The notes beneath the pieces are model-generated. The model was not told where the DNA came from. It saw only the letters and a program-made list of their open reading frames with translations, and ran no database searches. Positions 48,396 to 58,091 of a stretch of 64,000 nucleotides of DNA are shown piece after piece. The stretch is from NCBI RefSeq assembly GCF_037893015.1, contig NC_133663.1:141839128-141903127 (forward strand). The letters are read 5' to 3'. This DNA comes from Macrotis lagotis (Eukaryota > Chordata > Mammalia > Peramelemorphia > Peramelidae). The stretch's first letter is position 1; each line of letters starts with the position of its first letter. The position numbers were made by a program, and so were the translations under genes.

Positions 48396-48942
48396 TTTTT
48401 TCCTAATGCCTGGCAAGCCAGTCACCTCCACCACATGCCTCTCCATGACCCTTTGTGTGATCCTCAACTTCAGTTCTTCTGAGAGAATCATTGAATGATT
48501 TGCAGACATATAATGTTACTATAATAATATTTTAATTTAAAAGACAGGTCTTTGTTTCAGGGAGAAATTTGGATTCATTGAGAACACTGCAATTTCACAA
48601 AGACAACCAATTTATTCCTTCTATTCAATCCTGGATGAAGCTCATTATCCAACTATAGATTCTGTCTGATGAGTCAAACTATGGATTGTTAAACTGTTAT
48701 TTCATAGTCTAAAAATAGATATTTTTTTTATCCACTTGGCTATTCCTTTGTGAATAGTGAAGCCAAATGTTTTTGGATTCTTATTGACTTTACATAGGGA
48801 GTTTCTCAACATTCTAGAATTGAAGCAATCAGGAACATCTGGAGGACCTCTCTAACTGTGGAGAGTTCTTGTCTGATTTATACTTTAGTTTTGAAAACTT
48901 CTATAATGGTAGAAAACACCTTAGATGAGTTTATCTCCTGAA
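48396..48942. other. Unassigned DNA
   Basis: No supported feature. Confidence 0.35.
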
Positions 48943-48945
48943 CAT

Positions 48946-48997
<52 letters not shown>

Positions 48998-49092
48998 CCT
49001 ACCTACCTTTCTTTCTCTCTTTCTTTTCTTTTCTTTCTTTATTCCTTTCTTTCTTGCCTTCCTTCCTTCCTTCATTCCTTTGCTTTTTTCTA
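48943..49092. repeat. (CTAT)n tetranucleotide run and pyrimidine tract
   Basis: About 14 pure CTAT units (48943-48998), then CTAC, then TTTC/CTTT/CCTT units to 49092. It gives a false 'YLSIYLSI' frame at 48925-49110. Confidence 0.95.
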
Positions 49093-49332
49093 TCTTTATA
49101 TTATGTATAAATATACATACCCATAAACACATTTACATCATGTAGATTTACATCGTACACATTTGTGTACATATACACAAGATGTAAGCATATAAGCATA
49201 TATTTATACACATATTAAATGCATGTATCCACATATTTAACTATGTGTGTATAAGGTGCTTATGAAAATATGTACACATCTATATGAACATGTATCCTAA
49301 ACTTATGTATAATGTATCTACATATGTGTCGT

Positions 49333-49650
49333 CTGATATATCATTGAGCAGCTAGATGCCGCAACATATAGGGCACTGGTCTTGGAATGAGAAGGATGGG
49401 AGTTCCAATCTGGCCTGAGACTATCTGTGTGACCTTGAACAAGTCACTTAACCCTGGAGGCTTCATATCCAGAGCTGTGCCTCATCATCTTGATCCATAA
49501 CTGGCCACTGGACCCAGATGATTCTGGAGGAGAAAGTGAGACTGGTGATGTAGTACAGCACTGCCTCACTCAAATTCAATTTATGTGCTTGTCCTGGCAT
49601 CACCTACCTGCTGTCCTGCTCGCCTTTGAGAATGAAGAACATCCATTATT
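49333..49650 (+). mobile_element. RTE-tailed SINE, near full length
   Basis: Head 'gagcagctagatgccgcaac' and 'gggagttccaatctggcctg' (B box), core 'ctgtgtgaccttgaacaagt', 'cttaaccctggaggcttcat', 'ctggccactggacccagatg', 'gattctggaggagaaagtga', tail 'cgcctttgagaatgaagaac'. This is the clearest copy of the family here. The tail matches the RTE LINE 3' end. 49093-49332 before it is unassigned. Confidence 0.85.
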
Positions 49651-49744
49651 ATGATATATCATAATATATTGTTATATAGTTTGATATGATATAGCATATC
49701 ATAATATAGCATATTGTGTATAAAATATGATATAATATATTATA
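49651..49744. repeat. AT-rich ATATCATA-type repeat
   Basis: Imperfect repetition of 'atatcataat' and 'gatataat' words, almost pure A/T. Confidence 0.7.
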
Positions 49745-49987
49745 TGATATTATTTTACCACCCTCACTTCCCACGTCAGTGAACAATCTGATGTTAGTCG
49801 TACTTGTACTCATGTTTGACATATTTGCACTTTAGTCATGTTGGGAAAGAAGAATTAGAACTAAGCAGAAAAAATGCATAAAAGAAGTTTTAAAATGCTT
49901 TGCACTACTTTCAGACTCCAGAGTTTGTTTGTTCCTCTAGATGTAGATGACATTTTCTATAGCTTCTCTTTTAGAATTGTTTTCTTC
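49745..49987 (-). mobile_element. L1-D: L1 3' UTR part
   Basis: Reversed L1 3' UTR with 'tcatgttgggaaagaagaat', 'ttcagactccagagtttgtt' and 'gtagatgacattttctatag'. It is the 3' part of a minus-strand L1 whose 5' part lies at 50107-50824 and 53836-53897. A SINE sits at the junction. Confidence 0.75.
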
Positions 49988-50106
49988 TGGCAGCCAGGGG
50001 TGCAGTGGATAGGCCTCAGATACTTAATAATTACCTAGCTGTGGGGCACTGGGCAAGTCACTTAACCTCATTGTCTTAAATAAATTTTTAAAAATTTAAA
50101 AAAAAA
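49988..50106 (+). mobile_element. Marsupial tRNA-headed SINE, internally shortened
   Basis: The head 'ggcagccaggggtgcagtgg' jumps directly to 'ggcctcagatacttaataat', so the B-box region is missing. The core and A-rich tail are intact. A perfect 15-bp TSD, AGAATTGTTTTCTTC, lies at 49973-49987 and 50107-50121, so the shortened form was probably inserted as such. Confidence 0.93.
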
Positions 50107-50824
50107 AGAATTGTTTTCTTCAGTTACTTTTTCCAATTTTTCATAATTTTTCTGCATGGCTCTTATTTATTTTCTCAATTTTTCTTCTTTGGTTTTAAAA
50201 ATCCTTTTTGAGATCTTCTAAGAAGACATTTTGGTTTTGAGAACATTTCATAGCCATCTTCAGCTTCACATGTAGGCCTTTTTTCACTGCTTTCATCTTC
50301 TGAGATGGTGTTTTAATCTTCCCTGTCAGCATTGCAGCTCTCTATAGTTAGTTCTTTCTGTGTGCCTGTGTGCCTGTTCATTGAGAAAGTTGAGCTCTCC
50401 TTTTACATCAGAGGGGTTATAGGCCCAAGATTTTTTGAGCTAGGGCCCAGGAGTCTGTTCTCTTGGCTTGCTCCCTATGTCAGGGTAGCTTAACCCAGTC
50501 CAGCAGGTTGCACTAGCATTTTGGCTTGAAACGTGCCTTCCAAACTAGGTTTGTAACCCTCATTGCCAGACTGTTGTACTGCTGGCTTGCTAAGTTGGGA
50601 ACCATGTGTTTTAGTTATCAAGCTCTGCTGTGGCCAAGAGCCAACTGCTGGCTTTCCAGTGGACCCCTCTCTGCTAGACTACACTCCCCTTTTACCCTTA
50701 AGAGACAGGTCTTTCCCAAAGTTCTTCCAAGATATTTTGAGCTAAAAAGAAGTTGTTTCACTGTCTTTTTGCTGGTTCTGTCAATTTCGGATCAATTTAT
50801 TGTTTTCATTTAAAGTTGTTTTGG
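50107..50824 (-). mobile_element. L1-D: ORF1 start and 5' UTR
   Basis: On the minus strand, 50340-50820 is L1 5' UTR. 50120-50330 is the ORF1 N-terminal coiled-coil region, with frames such as 'KIMKNWKK' and 'EENNSF' and basic, glutamate-rich heptads. The sequence then passes straight into the 3' UTR at 49987, so the C-terminal half of ORF1 and all of ORF2 are missing. The plus-strand frame at 50526-50813 is antisense 5' UTR. Confidence 0.75.
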
Positions 50825-51591
50825 GGGTGGAGCCAAGATGGCAGCAGAAAAGCCTCTCCTAGGTGTTCTCTGAAAAAATTTCAAAAATTTTAGAGTTATG
50901 ACTCTAACTAAATTTTTGAGAGACAAAAGCCAGAGAAAGATCCAGTGAGTGAGGCACTTCTCCATCTCAAGGTAACCTGGAAAATAATGAAAAAATTCCA
51001 TTTAATGGAGTTAGAGGGGCTGTGAAGAAACGTCAGTCTCTCAGTAATAGCTCCAGAGTGCCTGTGAGCTGTGCTTCTCTGCAGTGGAAGCAGTTTCCTG
51101 ACCTGCACCCCAGGGAGCACTGGACAAAATTTTGAGGATTAGTGAAGAGACCTCTGCCAGAGTAAGGCCAAAGCACAGGCCCTCAGGGTGGTTGTGGCAG
51201 TCAGTGAGCTCAGCAGGTCCAGGCAGTAAGCAAGCCCAAGAAATGGAAAAAGAATCCAGAAAGTAGAAGCCTCCAGGAAAATATGCCCTGAGTGTTCAGC
51301 CCACCAAAGGTAGGGCAGTAGAGGGAGACTTCTGAGGTCTGCTCTCTGTCCCTGGAACAGGACTCTGTGAATCTGACCACATTCAGATCCTGGTCACAGT
51401 CTAGCCCCTCCCCGCAAAGAACAGGGGCCCTCCTCCGCAGCCCCTTGGAAGAGGGGTGCACTTTTGATCATTCACAGATCAGGAGAGCAGTCAGAGCCTC
51501 ATACACTGAGGTCCTTGTGTGTGTGGGGGGATGTTTCAATAATACTCAAAGGTTCAGGAAGCACTCCAAAACCAAGCACAGACTGGGGAAA

Positions 51592-52690
51592 TGAGTAAGC
51601 ATAGAAAAAAGAGGAACTGAGCCCTTAACAAATACTTTGTCTATGATCCCAAGGAAGATCAAAATACTCAGTCTGAAGATAAGGAAGTACAAGTTCATGC
51701 CTCTAAAGACACCAAGAAAAATGGAAGCTGGGTTCAGGCTATGACAGAGTTCAAAAAATATTTTGAAAATCAAATAAGGGAAATAGAAGAAAAATTGGGA
51801 AAAGAAATGAAAGAGATGCAGGAAAAACATGAAAATGAAGTCAGAAACTTAGTCAAGAAGATCCAAAAAAGGGCTGAGGAAAATAACATGTTAAAAACCA
51901 ACTTAGGACAAATGGATAAAATAGTTCAAAAACTTATTGAAGAGAAAAATACTTTAAAAAGCTGAATTGACCAGATGGAAAAGGAGATAAGAAAGCTCTC
52001 TGAGGAAAACATATCCTTAAGATGTAGAATGGTGCTAAAGGAGGCTGATGACATTATGAGAAATCAAGATACAATACTTCAACACCAAAAGAATGAAAAA
52101 TTAGAAGAAAATGTAAAACATCTCATTGAAAAAAACAGCTGATCTGGAAAAGATTCAGAAAAGATTATTTAAAAATTTTTGGAATAACTGAAAAATCATG
52201 ATTAGGAAAAGAGCCATGGCCTCATTTTTAAAGAATTCCTACAGAAAAATTGGCCTGATAGCCTAGAAGCAGAGGGAAAAATAGAAATTGAGAGAATCCA
52301 TTGATCTCCACTAGAAAGAGATTGAAAAAACCAACTCCCAGAAATATTATAGCCAAGTTCCAGTACTCCCAAGTCAAATATAAAATGTTACAAGCAGCCA
52401 GAAGAACACAATTCAAATATCATGGAGCTGCAGCAAGGATCACACAGAATTGAGTAGCAACTACATTAAGGGCTCATAGGGGTTGGAATATAATATTCGG
52501 GAAGGCAAAAGAGCTTGGTCTGAAACCAAGAATCAACTACCCAGCAAAATTGAGCATCCTCTTCCAGGGGAAAAGATGGACTTTCAATGAAACAGGGGAA
52601 TTTAAAATGTTCCTCTTGAAACAGTCAGGCCTGAACAGAAAGTTTGACTTTCAAATACAGGACTCAGGTGGAGCACAGAGAATGGAGAAG
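51592..52690 (+). pseudogene. L1-type ORF1 (RNA-binding coiled-coil protein) of HAL1 copy 2, broken
   Basis: ORF1p coats L1-type RNA. The first ATG (51592) is followed by a stop at codon 10, then a long coiled coil ('MTEFKKYFENQIREIEEKLG', 'KEMQEKHENEVRNLVKKIQK', 'NNMLKTNLGQMDKIVQKLIE'), ending at TGA 51964-51966. Beyond it the homologous heptads continue ('QMEKEIRKLSEENISLR'). Next comes the RNA-recognition region ('AEGKIEIERI', 'AKFQYSQVKYKMLQAARR') and the C-terminal 'LGLKPRINYPAKL' and 'GLNRKFDFQIQDSGG' blocks. There are several stops and frameshifts but all domains are in order, so it was a whole ORF1 when inserted. Confidence 0.85.
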
Positions 52691-53167
52691 GGTAAATTAT
52701 GAGGGACTTAATGCTCATTAAGTGTATGTATTTCTGCATAGAAAAATGATGTGGCTAATGCTCATATGAGCCTCCTCATTTGGTAGAACAGGTAGAAGGA
52801 CCTTTGATAGATGAAGTACAGGAGAAAGCTGAATTTGAAGATAGACTGTAAAAATGGAGTCAATGACTAAAGGGGAAATGTACGGGGATTAAGAGAAAGG
52901 AGAGGTGGAATAGGTTAAGATACTTCATATAAAATACCTTTCTTGGCAATGAACTTTTGCAATGTTACAGAAAGGGAGGAGGCAAGGGGGAAGGAGGGAA
53001 CCTTCATTCTTATCATAAATGACTCAGAGAGGAAACAACACACACACTCAATAGTGTATAGACATCTGGAGTAAGGAGGAGAGAAGGGGAAAGGGGGAAG
53101 AGGGGGGATGTGGGTGATGGAGGAGAGGGTGAATCATGAGAGAGAAGAGTCAGATATAACACATTAT

Positions 53168-53316
53168 CTTTTTTACTTTTTGCAAGGTGCTGGGATTGGG
53201 TGGCCTGTCCAGCATCATGGGCCCGAGTGCTTGCTGGGCCTCTGGGGTGGTATGTGCACTTGGGGACCTCTTGGCCCCAGGGCCAGTGGTTTGTCCACTG
53301 TGCCACTCAGCTGCCC
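53168..53316 (-). mobile_element. Diverged SINE in the HAL1 copy 2 3' UTR
   Basis: Keeps the reversed layout of the abundant SINE: 'tttttgcaaggtgctgggat', 'tgggtggcctgtccagcatc' and the head 'gtccactgtgccactcagct'. It is unusually G/C-rich and differs in the middle. It is absent at the same place in HAL1 copy 1. A possible short TSD is CACATT on each side (53160-53165 and about 53322-53327). Antisense frames at 53013-53418 arise from it. Confidence 0.65.
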
Positions 53317-53835
53317 TACAGCACATTTTGGAAGATGGATGGGGTGAAGAGAGAGAAAGAATATAGTATATGATAGTGGGGAGGAATGGATGGAGAGAAT
53401 TACATTCAGTAGCTGCAACTGTGGAAAAGTATGGAGTTGGCTTCTCTGATAGACTTAGTATGAAGAATGTGATCCACCTGAGACAGAGCTAATGGTATCA
53501 GAACACAGACTGAAACACATTTCTTTTCTCTTTCTTTTACTTTATTTCTCATGAGGTTCTATATTTTTGTGGGGGAGGGGTATAATGTTTGCTCTTAAAC
53601 AAAAATATTTTAGTAATGTATAAAGAATTCTGGAGTTTGAACAGAGACCAGAGACCAAAGACTATTACCTTTAGGATATGATTTCTCTCTCATCACATTC
53701 AACTTGGAGCAATGTAAATCATGGAAACAATGTGAAGACTAGGATTTTCTTGTTGGGGGGGAGCAAGATTGGGGGAAAGGGTGTGGAATTCAAAATAAAT
53801 TATAATTAGATGAATGAATGAATAAATAAACCAAA

Positions 53836-53897
53836 TAAAGTTGTTTTGGAAAAAGTTCAGGGGATTTTCAAGTTTCTCTCCACCATCTTGGTTATAC
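53836..53897 (-). mobile_element. L1-D: extreme 5' end
   Basis: Minus strand starts '...taaccaagatggtggagag' and continues 'aacttgaaaatcccctgaac', the beginning of an L1 5' UTR, cut off from the rest of L1-D by HAL1 copy 2. Confidence 0.75.
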
Positions 53898-53899
53898 CC

Positions 53900-54208
53900 A
53901 GGAAATCAGGTGAAAAGAATTTTTTAAAACTTTGATTTGACCAACATCTGGAGAAAATTGAATAGAAATAAAAAGGAATATATTTTTCCTCACCAGTATA
54001 TGGCATAGAAAAAGTTCCCATGTATTAGGGAATAAAATGCAGAAGGATATAAATATTAAATGTATTTTTCTCATATCATGATGCAACAAAAAATCAAACT
54101 GCCAGGAAAAGGTAGATTAAAAATTAATTGAAGACTTAATTAATCCTAAATAATGAGTGGGTCAAACAACATATCATAGAAATAATAATTTCATTCAAGC
54201 AAATAATG
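53900..54208 (+). mobile_element. L1-B fragment 1: ORF2 endonuclease end and linker
   Basis: Frames give the end of the L1 endonuclease ('IFFLTSIWHRKSSHVLGNK' near 53965-54030, where the family has 'F.P..HGT.S.IDHILG.K'). The linker follows ('NNEWVKQHIIEIIISFK', about 54150-54200). It stops at 54208 and resumes in L1 coordinates at 60221 ('KENDNSETTYQNLWERVK'), so it is one L1 split by a 6-kb insertion. Confidence 0.8.
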
Positions 54209-54217
54209 TTAGCATAT

Positions 54218-54323
54218 ATGCTGAATAAGCAAGCATATTCTAAATTTGGAAAAATACAGAGGAGATTTGCATGGCCTCTGCTCAAGGAAGATACCCCAAT
54301 TCATGAAGCATTCCAATTTTTTT
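54218..54323 (+). pseudogene. RNU6: U6 spliceosomal snRNA pseudogene at the 5' end of an inserted L1
   Basis: U6 snRNA is the catalytic-core RNA of the spliceosome. The 3' four-fifths is easy to recognise: 'ttctaaatttggaaaaatac', 'agaggagatttgcatggcct' (the ACAGAGA and AGC region, here mutated), 'ctgctcaaggaagatacccc', 'aattcatgaagcattccaat' and the terminal T run at 54317-54323. The first 25 bases ('atgctgaataagcaagc...') are more diverged. It has no U6 promoter context, since it sits inside L1-B, and it is fused directly to L1-A ORF1 sequence. The frame at 54206-54397 is an artefact. Confidence 0.92.
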
Positions 54324-55870
54324 GTAATCCACGGAGACTAATGACTTCATATGACATTAACAATCTATTTAAAAATAAAAAAATAAAAAATAATTAGAAA
54401 AAAGTGTTAAATACCTAATCAGCAAAACAAATGACCTGGAGAATAGATACAGGAGAGATAATTTAAGAATAACAGGGCTTTCTGAAAACTTTGGAGAGGA
54501 AAAAAAATCCTGGACTCCATTCTCAGGATATAGGGAAGGTGAATAGCCTTGATTTCATGGAATCGGAGGGCAAAATGGTTACTGAAAGAATACAATGATA
54601 ACCTCCAGAAAGGGATCACAAAATGAAAACCCCAAAGAAGATTATGTTCAAACTCCATAAGTATCAGATAAAAGAGAAAAATCTTGCAAGCAGCCAGAAA
54701 GAAACAATTCAAATACCAAAGAGTGACCAAAAAGATTACACAGGACCTGGTTGCATCAACATTAGAGGAACGAAGGGCATGGGAATATGATATTCTGAAA
54801 ACAAAGGGAGCTTAAAATGTGACCAAGAATTAACTATCTAGAAAAACTGAACCTTCTCTTCCAGGATAAAAGACAGCCATTTAACAAAATTTAACAACAT
54901 TTAACAAAATTTCCTGCTAAAAAGACCAGAGCTAAATAGGAAATTTGGATATCTAAAAGAGACTGAAGAGATACACAAAAAGTAAAAAGGGGAAAAGAAA
55001 AAAAAAACTGTTATCCAATATGATGAAATTTGCTATATCTCTTCCTGGATGAAAGATTTTCATCCTTTGAGAATTGTAATGCTATTAGAAAGAATATACT
55101 TAGCCAGAAGTAATAGACACTCATGATTTGTCCATGACTCTGACAGAATGATTTAACAATAATATCTCTTTACAAAGGTGCGACAGTAAAGAGACAAGAG
55201 AATGGAAGAGACTGAATGGGGTAAATTACATCACATGAAGAGGAGCAAAGGACCTACAGCAAAAGAGGGGAAGAAGGGAGGAGGTGAGAACTACCTGAAT
55301 CTTACTCTCAACAGATTTGGCTCAAAGAGGGATTAAAACACACGCACATACTCAGTTGAGTTTAAAAATTTATCTTACCTTTTAAGTATTAACAGGGGAA
55401 AAGGATGGGGAGGGGAGTAAAAGAGGAAATGACAAAAGGAATGGAAGAAGGAGGGGCAAAGAGAAAGGGGAAAGAAAGGGGAGGGGCTTGGATATAAGGG
55501 TAAAAACACTGAAGGAAATTGTAAATAGAAACAAAATACTGGGAAATAGAGAGAATGAGAAAAAAGAAGAAAAATACAAATGGAGGGAAGATAGCATGGA
55601 GGACAATAAAGTGTTAGGAATTATAACTTTGAATGTGAATGGAATAAACTCTCCCATAAAATATAAGTGGATAGCAGCATGGATTAAAAACCACAATCAT
55701 ATAATATGCTGCATATAAAAAGAACATTTGAAGCACAGAGATACATACAGAGTAAAGATAAAAGGTTGGAGCAGAATATATTATGCTTTAGCTAAAGTGA
55801 AAAAAGCAGGGGTTGTGATCCTTATCTCAGACAAAGCAGCTACAAAAATAGATCTCATTAAAAGAGATAA

Positions 55871-56034
55871 TGAATGAAGGATGGCTAGGTGGCACAGTGG
55901 ATAGAGCACCTGCGCTGAAGGCAGGAGTACCTGAGTTCAAATCTGGACTCAGACACTTAATAATTACCTAGCTGTGTGGCATTGGGCAAGCCACTTAATC
56001 CCATTGCCTTGCAAAAAATAAAGAAATGAATAAA
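55871..56034 (+). mobile_element. Marsupial tRNA-headed SINE inside L1-A
   Basis: Inserted in the endonuclease region. 'ggctaggtggcacagtggat', 'gagttcaaatctggactc', 'ctgtgtggcattgggcaagc', A-rich tail. A perfect 12-bp TSD, TAAAAGAGATAA, lies at 55859-55870 and 56035-56046. Confidence 0.96.
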
Positions 56035-56099
56035 TAAAAGAGATAAGGAAGGAAACCATATCCTCCTAAACAATGAAGAAATTTTAATACCAAATAAAG

Positions 56100-56137
56100 A
56101 TATATATATATATAATATACATATTATATATATATAC

Positions 56138-56197
<60 letters not shown>
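56100..56197. repeat. (TA)n microsatellite inside L1-A
   Basis: Long TA run with a few TACA interruptions, expanded within the endonuclease coding region. It gives false Tyr/Ile frames (55957-56139, 56124-56459). Confidence 0.95.
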
Positions 56198-56199
<2 letters not shown>

Positions 56200-56616
56200 A
56201 GTGTTTTAGCATCCATATACTTAGAGGAGCAACTGAATGAGTTACAGTAAGACATAGACAGCAAAACTCTACTTGCAGGAGAGCTCAACCTACCTCTTTC
56301 AGAATTAGATAAATCTAAACATAAAATAAACTGTAAGAGAATTAAGGAGGTAAATAAAATGTTAGAAAACCTAGAGACCTTTGGAGAAAATTGAACAGGG
56401 ATAGAAAGGAAGATACATTTTTTCCCACAGAATATGGTACCTACCCAAAAAATGACCATGTATTAGGGTCTACAAATTTCATAATTAAATGCAGAGGGGC
56501 AGAAATAGTGAATACTTCCCTTTCAGACCATAATGCATAAATGGATAATGCATAATAACTAATTGCAAACTAAGTAAATTCATTTTAAAGAATGAGTTGA
56601 CCCAACAACAAATTAT

Positions 56617-56811
56617 AGATAGAGGGAGCAGCTAGGTGGTGCAGTGGATAGAGAACAAGCCCTAGAATCAGGAAGACCTGAATTCAAATCAGGCCGCAGA
56701 CATTCAATAATTACATAGCTGTGTGACCTTGGGCAAGTCACTTAATCCCATTGCCTTGCAAAAAGCAAAAACAACCCCCTCCTCCACAAAAATAAATAAA
56801 TTAATTAATTA
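56617..56811 (+). mobile_element. Marsupial tRNA-headed SINE inside L1-A
   Basis: Full head, B box ('gaattcaaatcaggccgc') and core, followed by a complex A-rich tail with 'aaaaacaaccccctcctcca' and AAATTAATT units. The 10-bp TSD AACAAATTAT lies at 56607-56616 and 56812-56821. Confidence 0.93.
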
Positions 56812-58038
56812 AACAAATTATTGAAAGAATTAATTATTTCATCCTAGACAATGACATTATCAAGACAGCATCCCAAAACTTATGGGAGAGAGTCAAAGAA
56901 ATTATTAGGGGAATATATTATATTTCTAAATTATTTCATGAATAAAATAGAGAAAGATGATATCAATGAACTAAGTATGCAACTAAAAAATTATTGAAAA
57001 AACAAATAACCCCCCTCAGTTGAATGTCAAATTAGAAATTCTATAGATTAAAGAAGAAATTAATAAAATCAAAAGAAAGAAAACTATTGAACTAAAAGAA
57101 AACCAAGAGTTGGTTTAATGGAAAAAATACAAATAAAATAGATAAATCTTTCATTTATTCAATTAAAAAAGAGAAGAAAATCAAGTCAGTAGTATCAAAA
57201 ATAAAAAGGTGATTTCACCACCAATGAGGAGGAAATTAAAGTAATAGTTCAGATCTCTTTTGCCCAACTGTATGCCAATAAATTTGATAATCTAAGTGAA
57301 ATGGGTAAATATTTACAAAAAATATAAATTGCTCAGGTTAAATGAAGAGAAAATGAAGAGACCAAAGAACTTTATATCAGAAAAAGAAATTCAACATGCC
57401 ATCAATGAACTCCTTAAGAAAAAATCAAAAGGGTCAGATGGATTCACAAGTGAATTCTATCAAATATTTAAGGAACAATTGGTCCAATTTTATGTAAACC
57501 CTGTGGAAAAATAGGTGAAGAAGAAAATCTGCCAAACTCCTTCTATGACACTAATATGGTACTGATATGTAAACCAGGTAGAGTCAAAACAGGGAGACAA
57601 ATTATAGACCAATTTCCCTAATGAATAAGAATGTATATGTCTTAAATAAAAATCTTATCAAAGTGATTACAGCAAGTTATCACTATGATAATCTACTATG
57701 ACCAAGCAGGATTTATTCCAGGAATGCAGGATTGGTTCAGTATGAGGAAAACTGTGAGCATAATTGACTATGTAAAATAACAAACCTAACAGAAATCATG
57801 TGATCATCTCAATAGATGCTGAAATAGCCTTTGATACAATACAGCACCCATTCCTACTAAAAAAAACACTAGGGAACATTGGAATAAATGGATTGTTCCT
57901 TAGAATGATAAGCAGTATCTATCTGAAACCATCAACAAGCATTTTAGGCAATGAAGATAAGCTAGTGGCATTCCCAATAAAATCAGGGGTGCAACAAGGA
58001 TGCCCATTATTATCAATACTATTCAATATTATATTAGA

Positions 58039-58091
58039 GACCTAGCTGTGTGGCCTTGAGCAAGCCACTTAACCCCATTTGCCTTGCAAAA
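58039..58091 (+). mobile_element. 53-bp 5'-truncated SINE inside L1-A
   Basis: Only the SINE 3' end is present ('gacctagctgtgtggccttg', 'agcaagccacttaacccc', 'atttgccttgcaaaa'). A perfect 14-bp TSD, AATATTATATTAGA, flanks it at 58025-58038 and 58092-58105. It interrupts the reverse transcriptase just after 'LFNIIL'. It lacks the Pol III promoter boxes. Confidence 0.95.

Larger units (their letters stand above)
50825..53835 (+). mobile_element. HAL1 ('half-L1') element, copy 2, full length
   Basis: Starts at the typical 5' end 'gggtggagccaagatggcag' and ends with an A/T tail. A perfect 14-bp TSD, TAAAGTTGTTTTGG, lies at 50811-50824 and 53836-53849. Order: 5' UTR (50825-51591), a single ORF1 (51592 to about 52690), then a long purine-rich 3' UTR with no ORF2 trace. 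The last 170 bp ('atttctctctcatcacattc', 'ggggggagcaagattggggg', 'attcaaaataaatt') match the L1 3' UTR at 3290-3440, as expected for a passenger of L1 ORF2p. It lies in antisense inside L1-D. One reversed SINE is inside its 3' UTR. Confidence 0.92.

Noticed and set aside
48943-49092. CTAT/CTTT tract as a CRISPR-like or satellite array
   Set aside because: A simple tetranucleotide microsatellite with no spacers or larger unit.
51741-51965. 74-codon coiled-coil protein as a host gene
   Set aside because: It is the ORF1 coiled coil of HAL1 copy 2, part of a larger broken ORF1 starting at 51592.
54206-54397. 63-codon frame as a small protein
   Set aside because: The sequence is a U6 snRNA pseudogene plus L1 ORF1; the frame is accidental.
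55382-55696. 104-codon minus-strand hydrophobic frame as a membrane protein
   Set aside because: It is the antisense of the purine-rich L1-A inter-ORF region. Leu/Phe/Ser-rich frames are expected there.
56100-56197. TA run as a structured regulatory element
   Set aside because: It is one of many TA microsatellites here and lies inside a dead L1 coding region.
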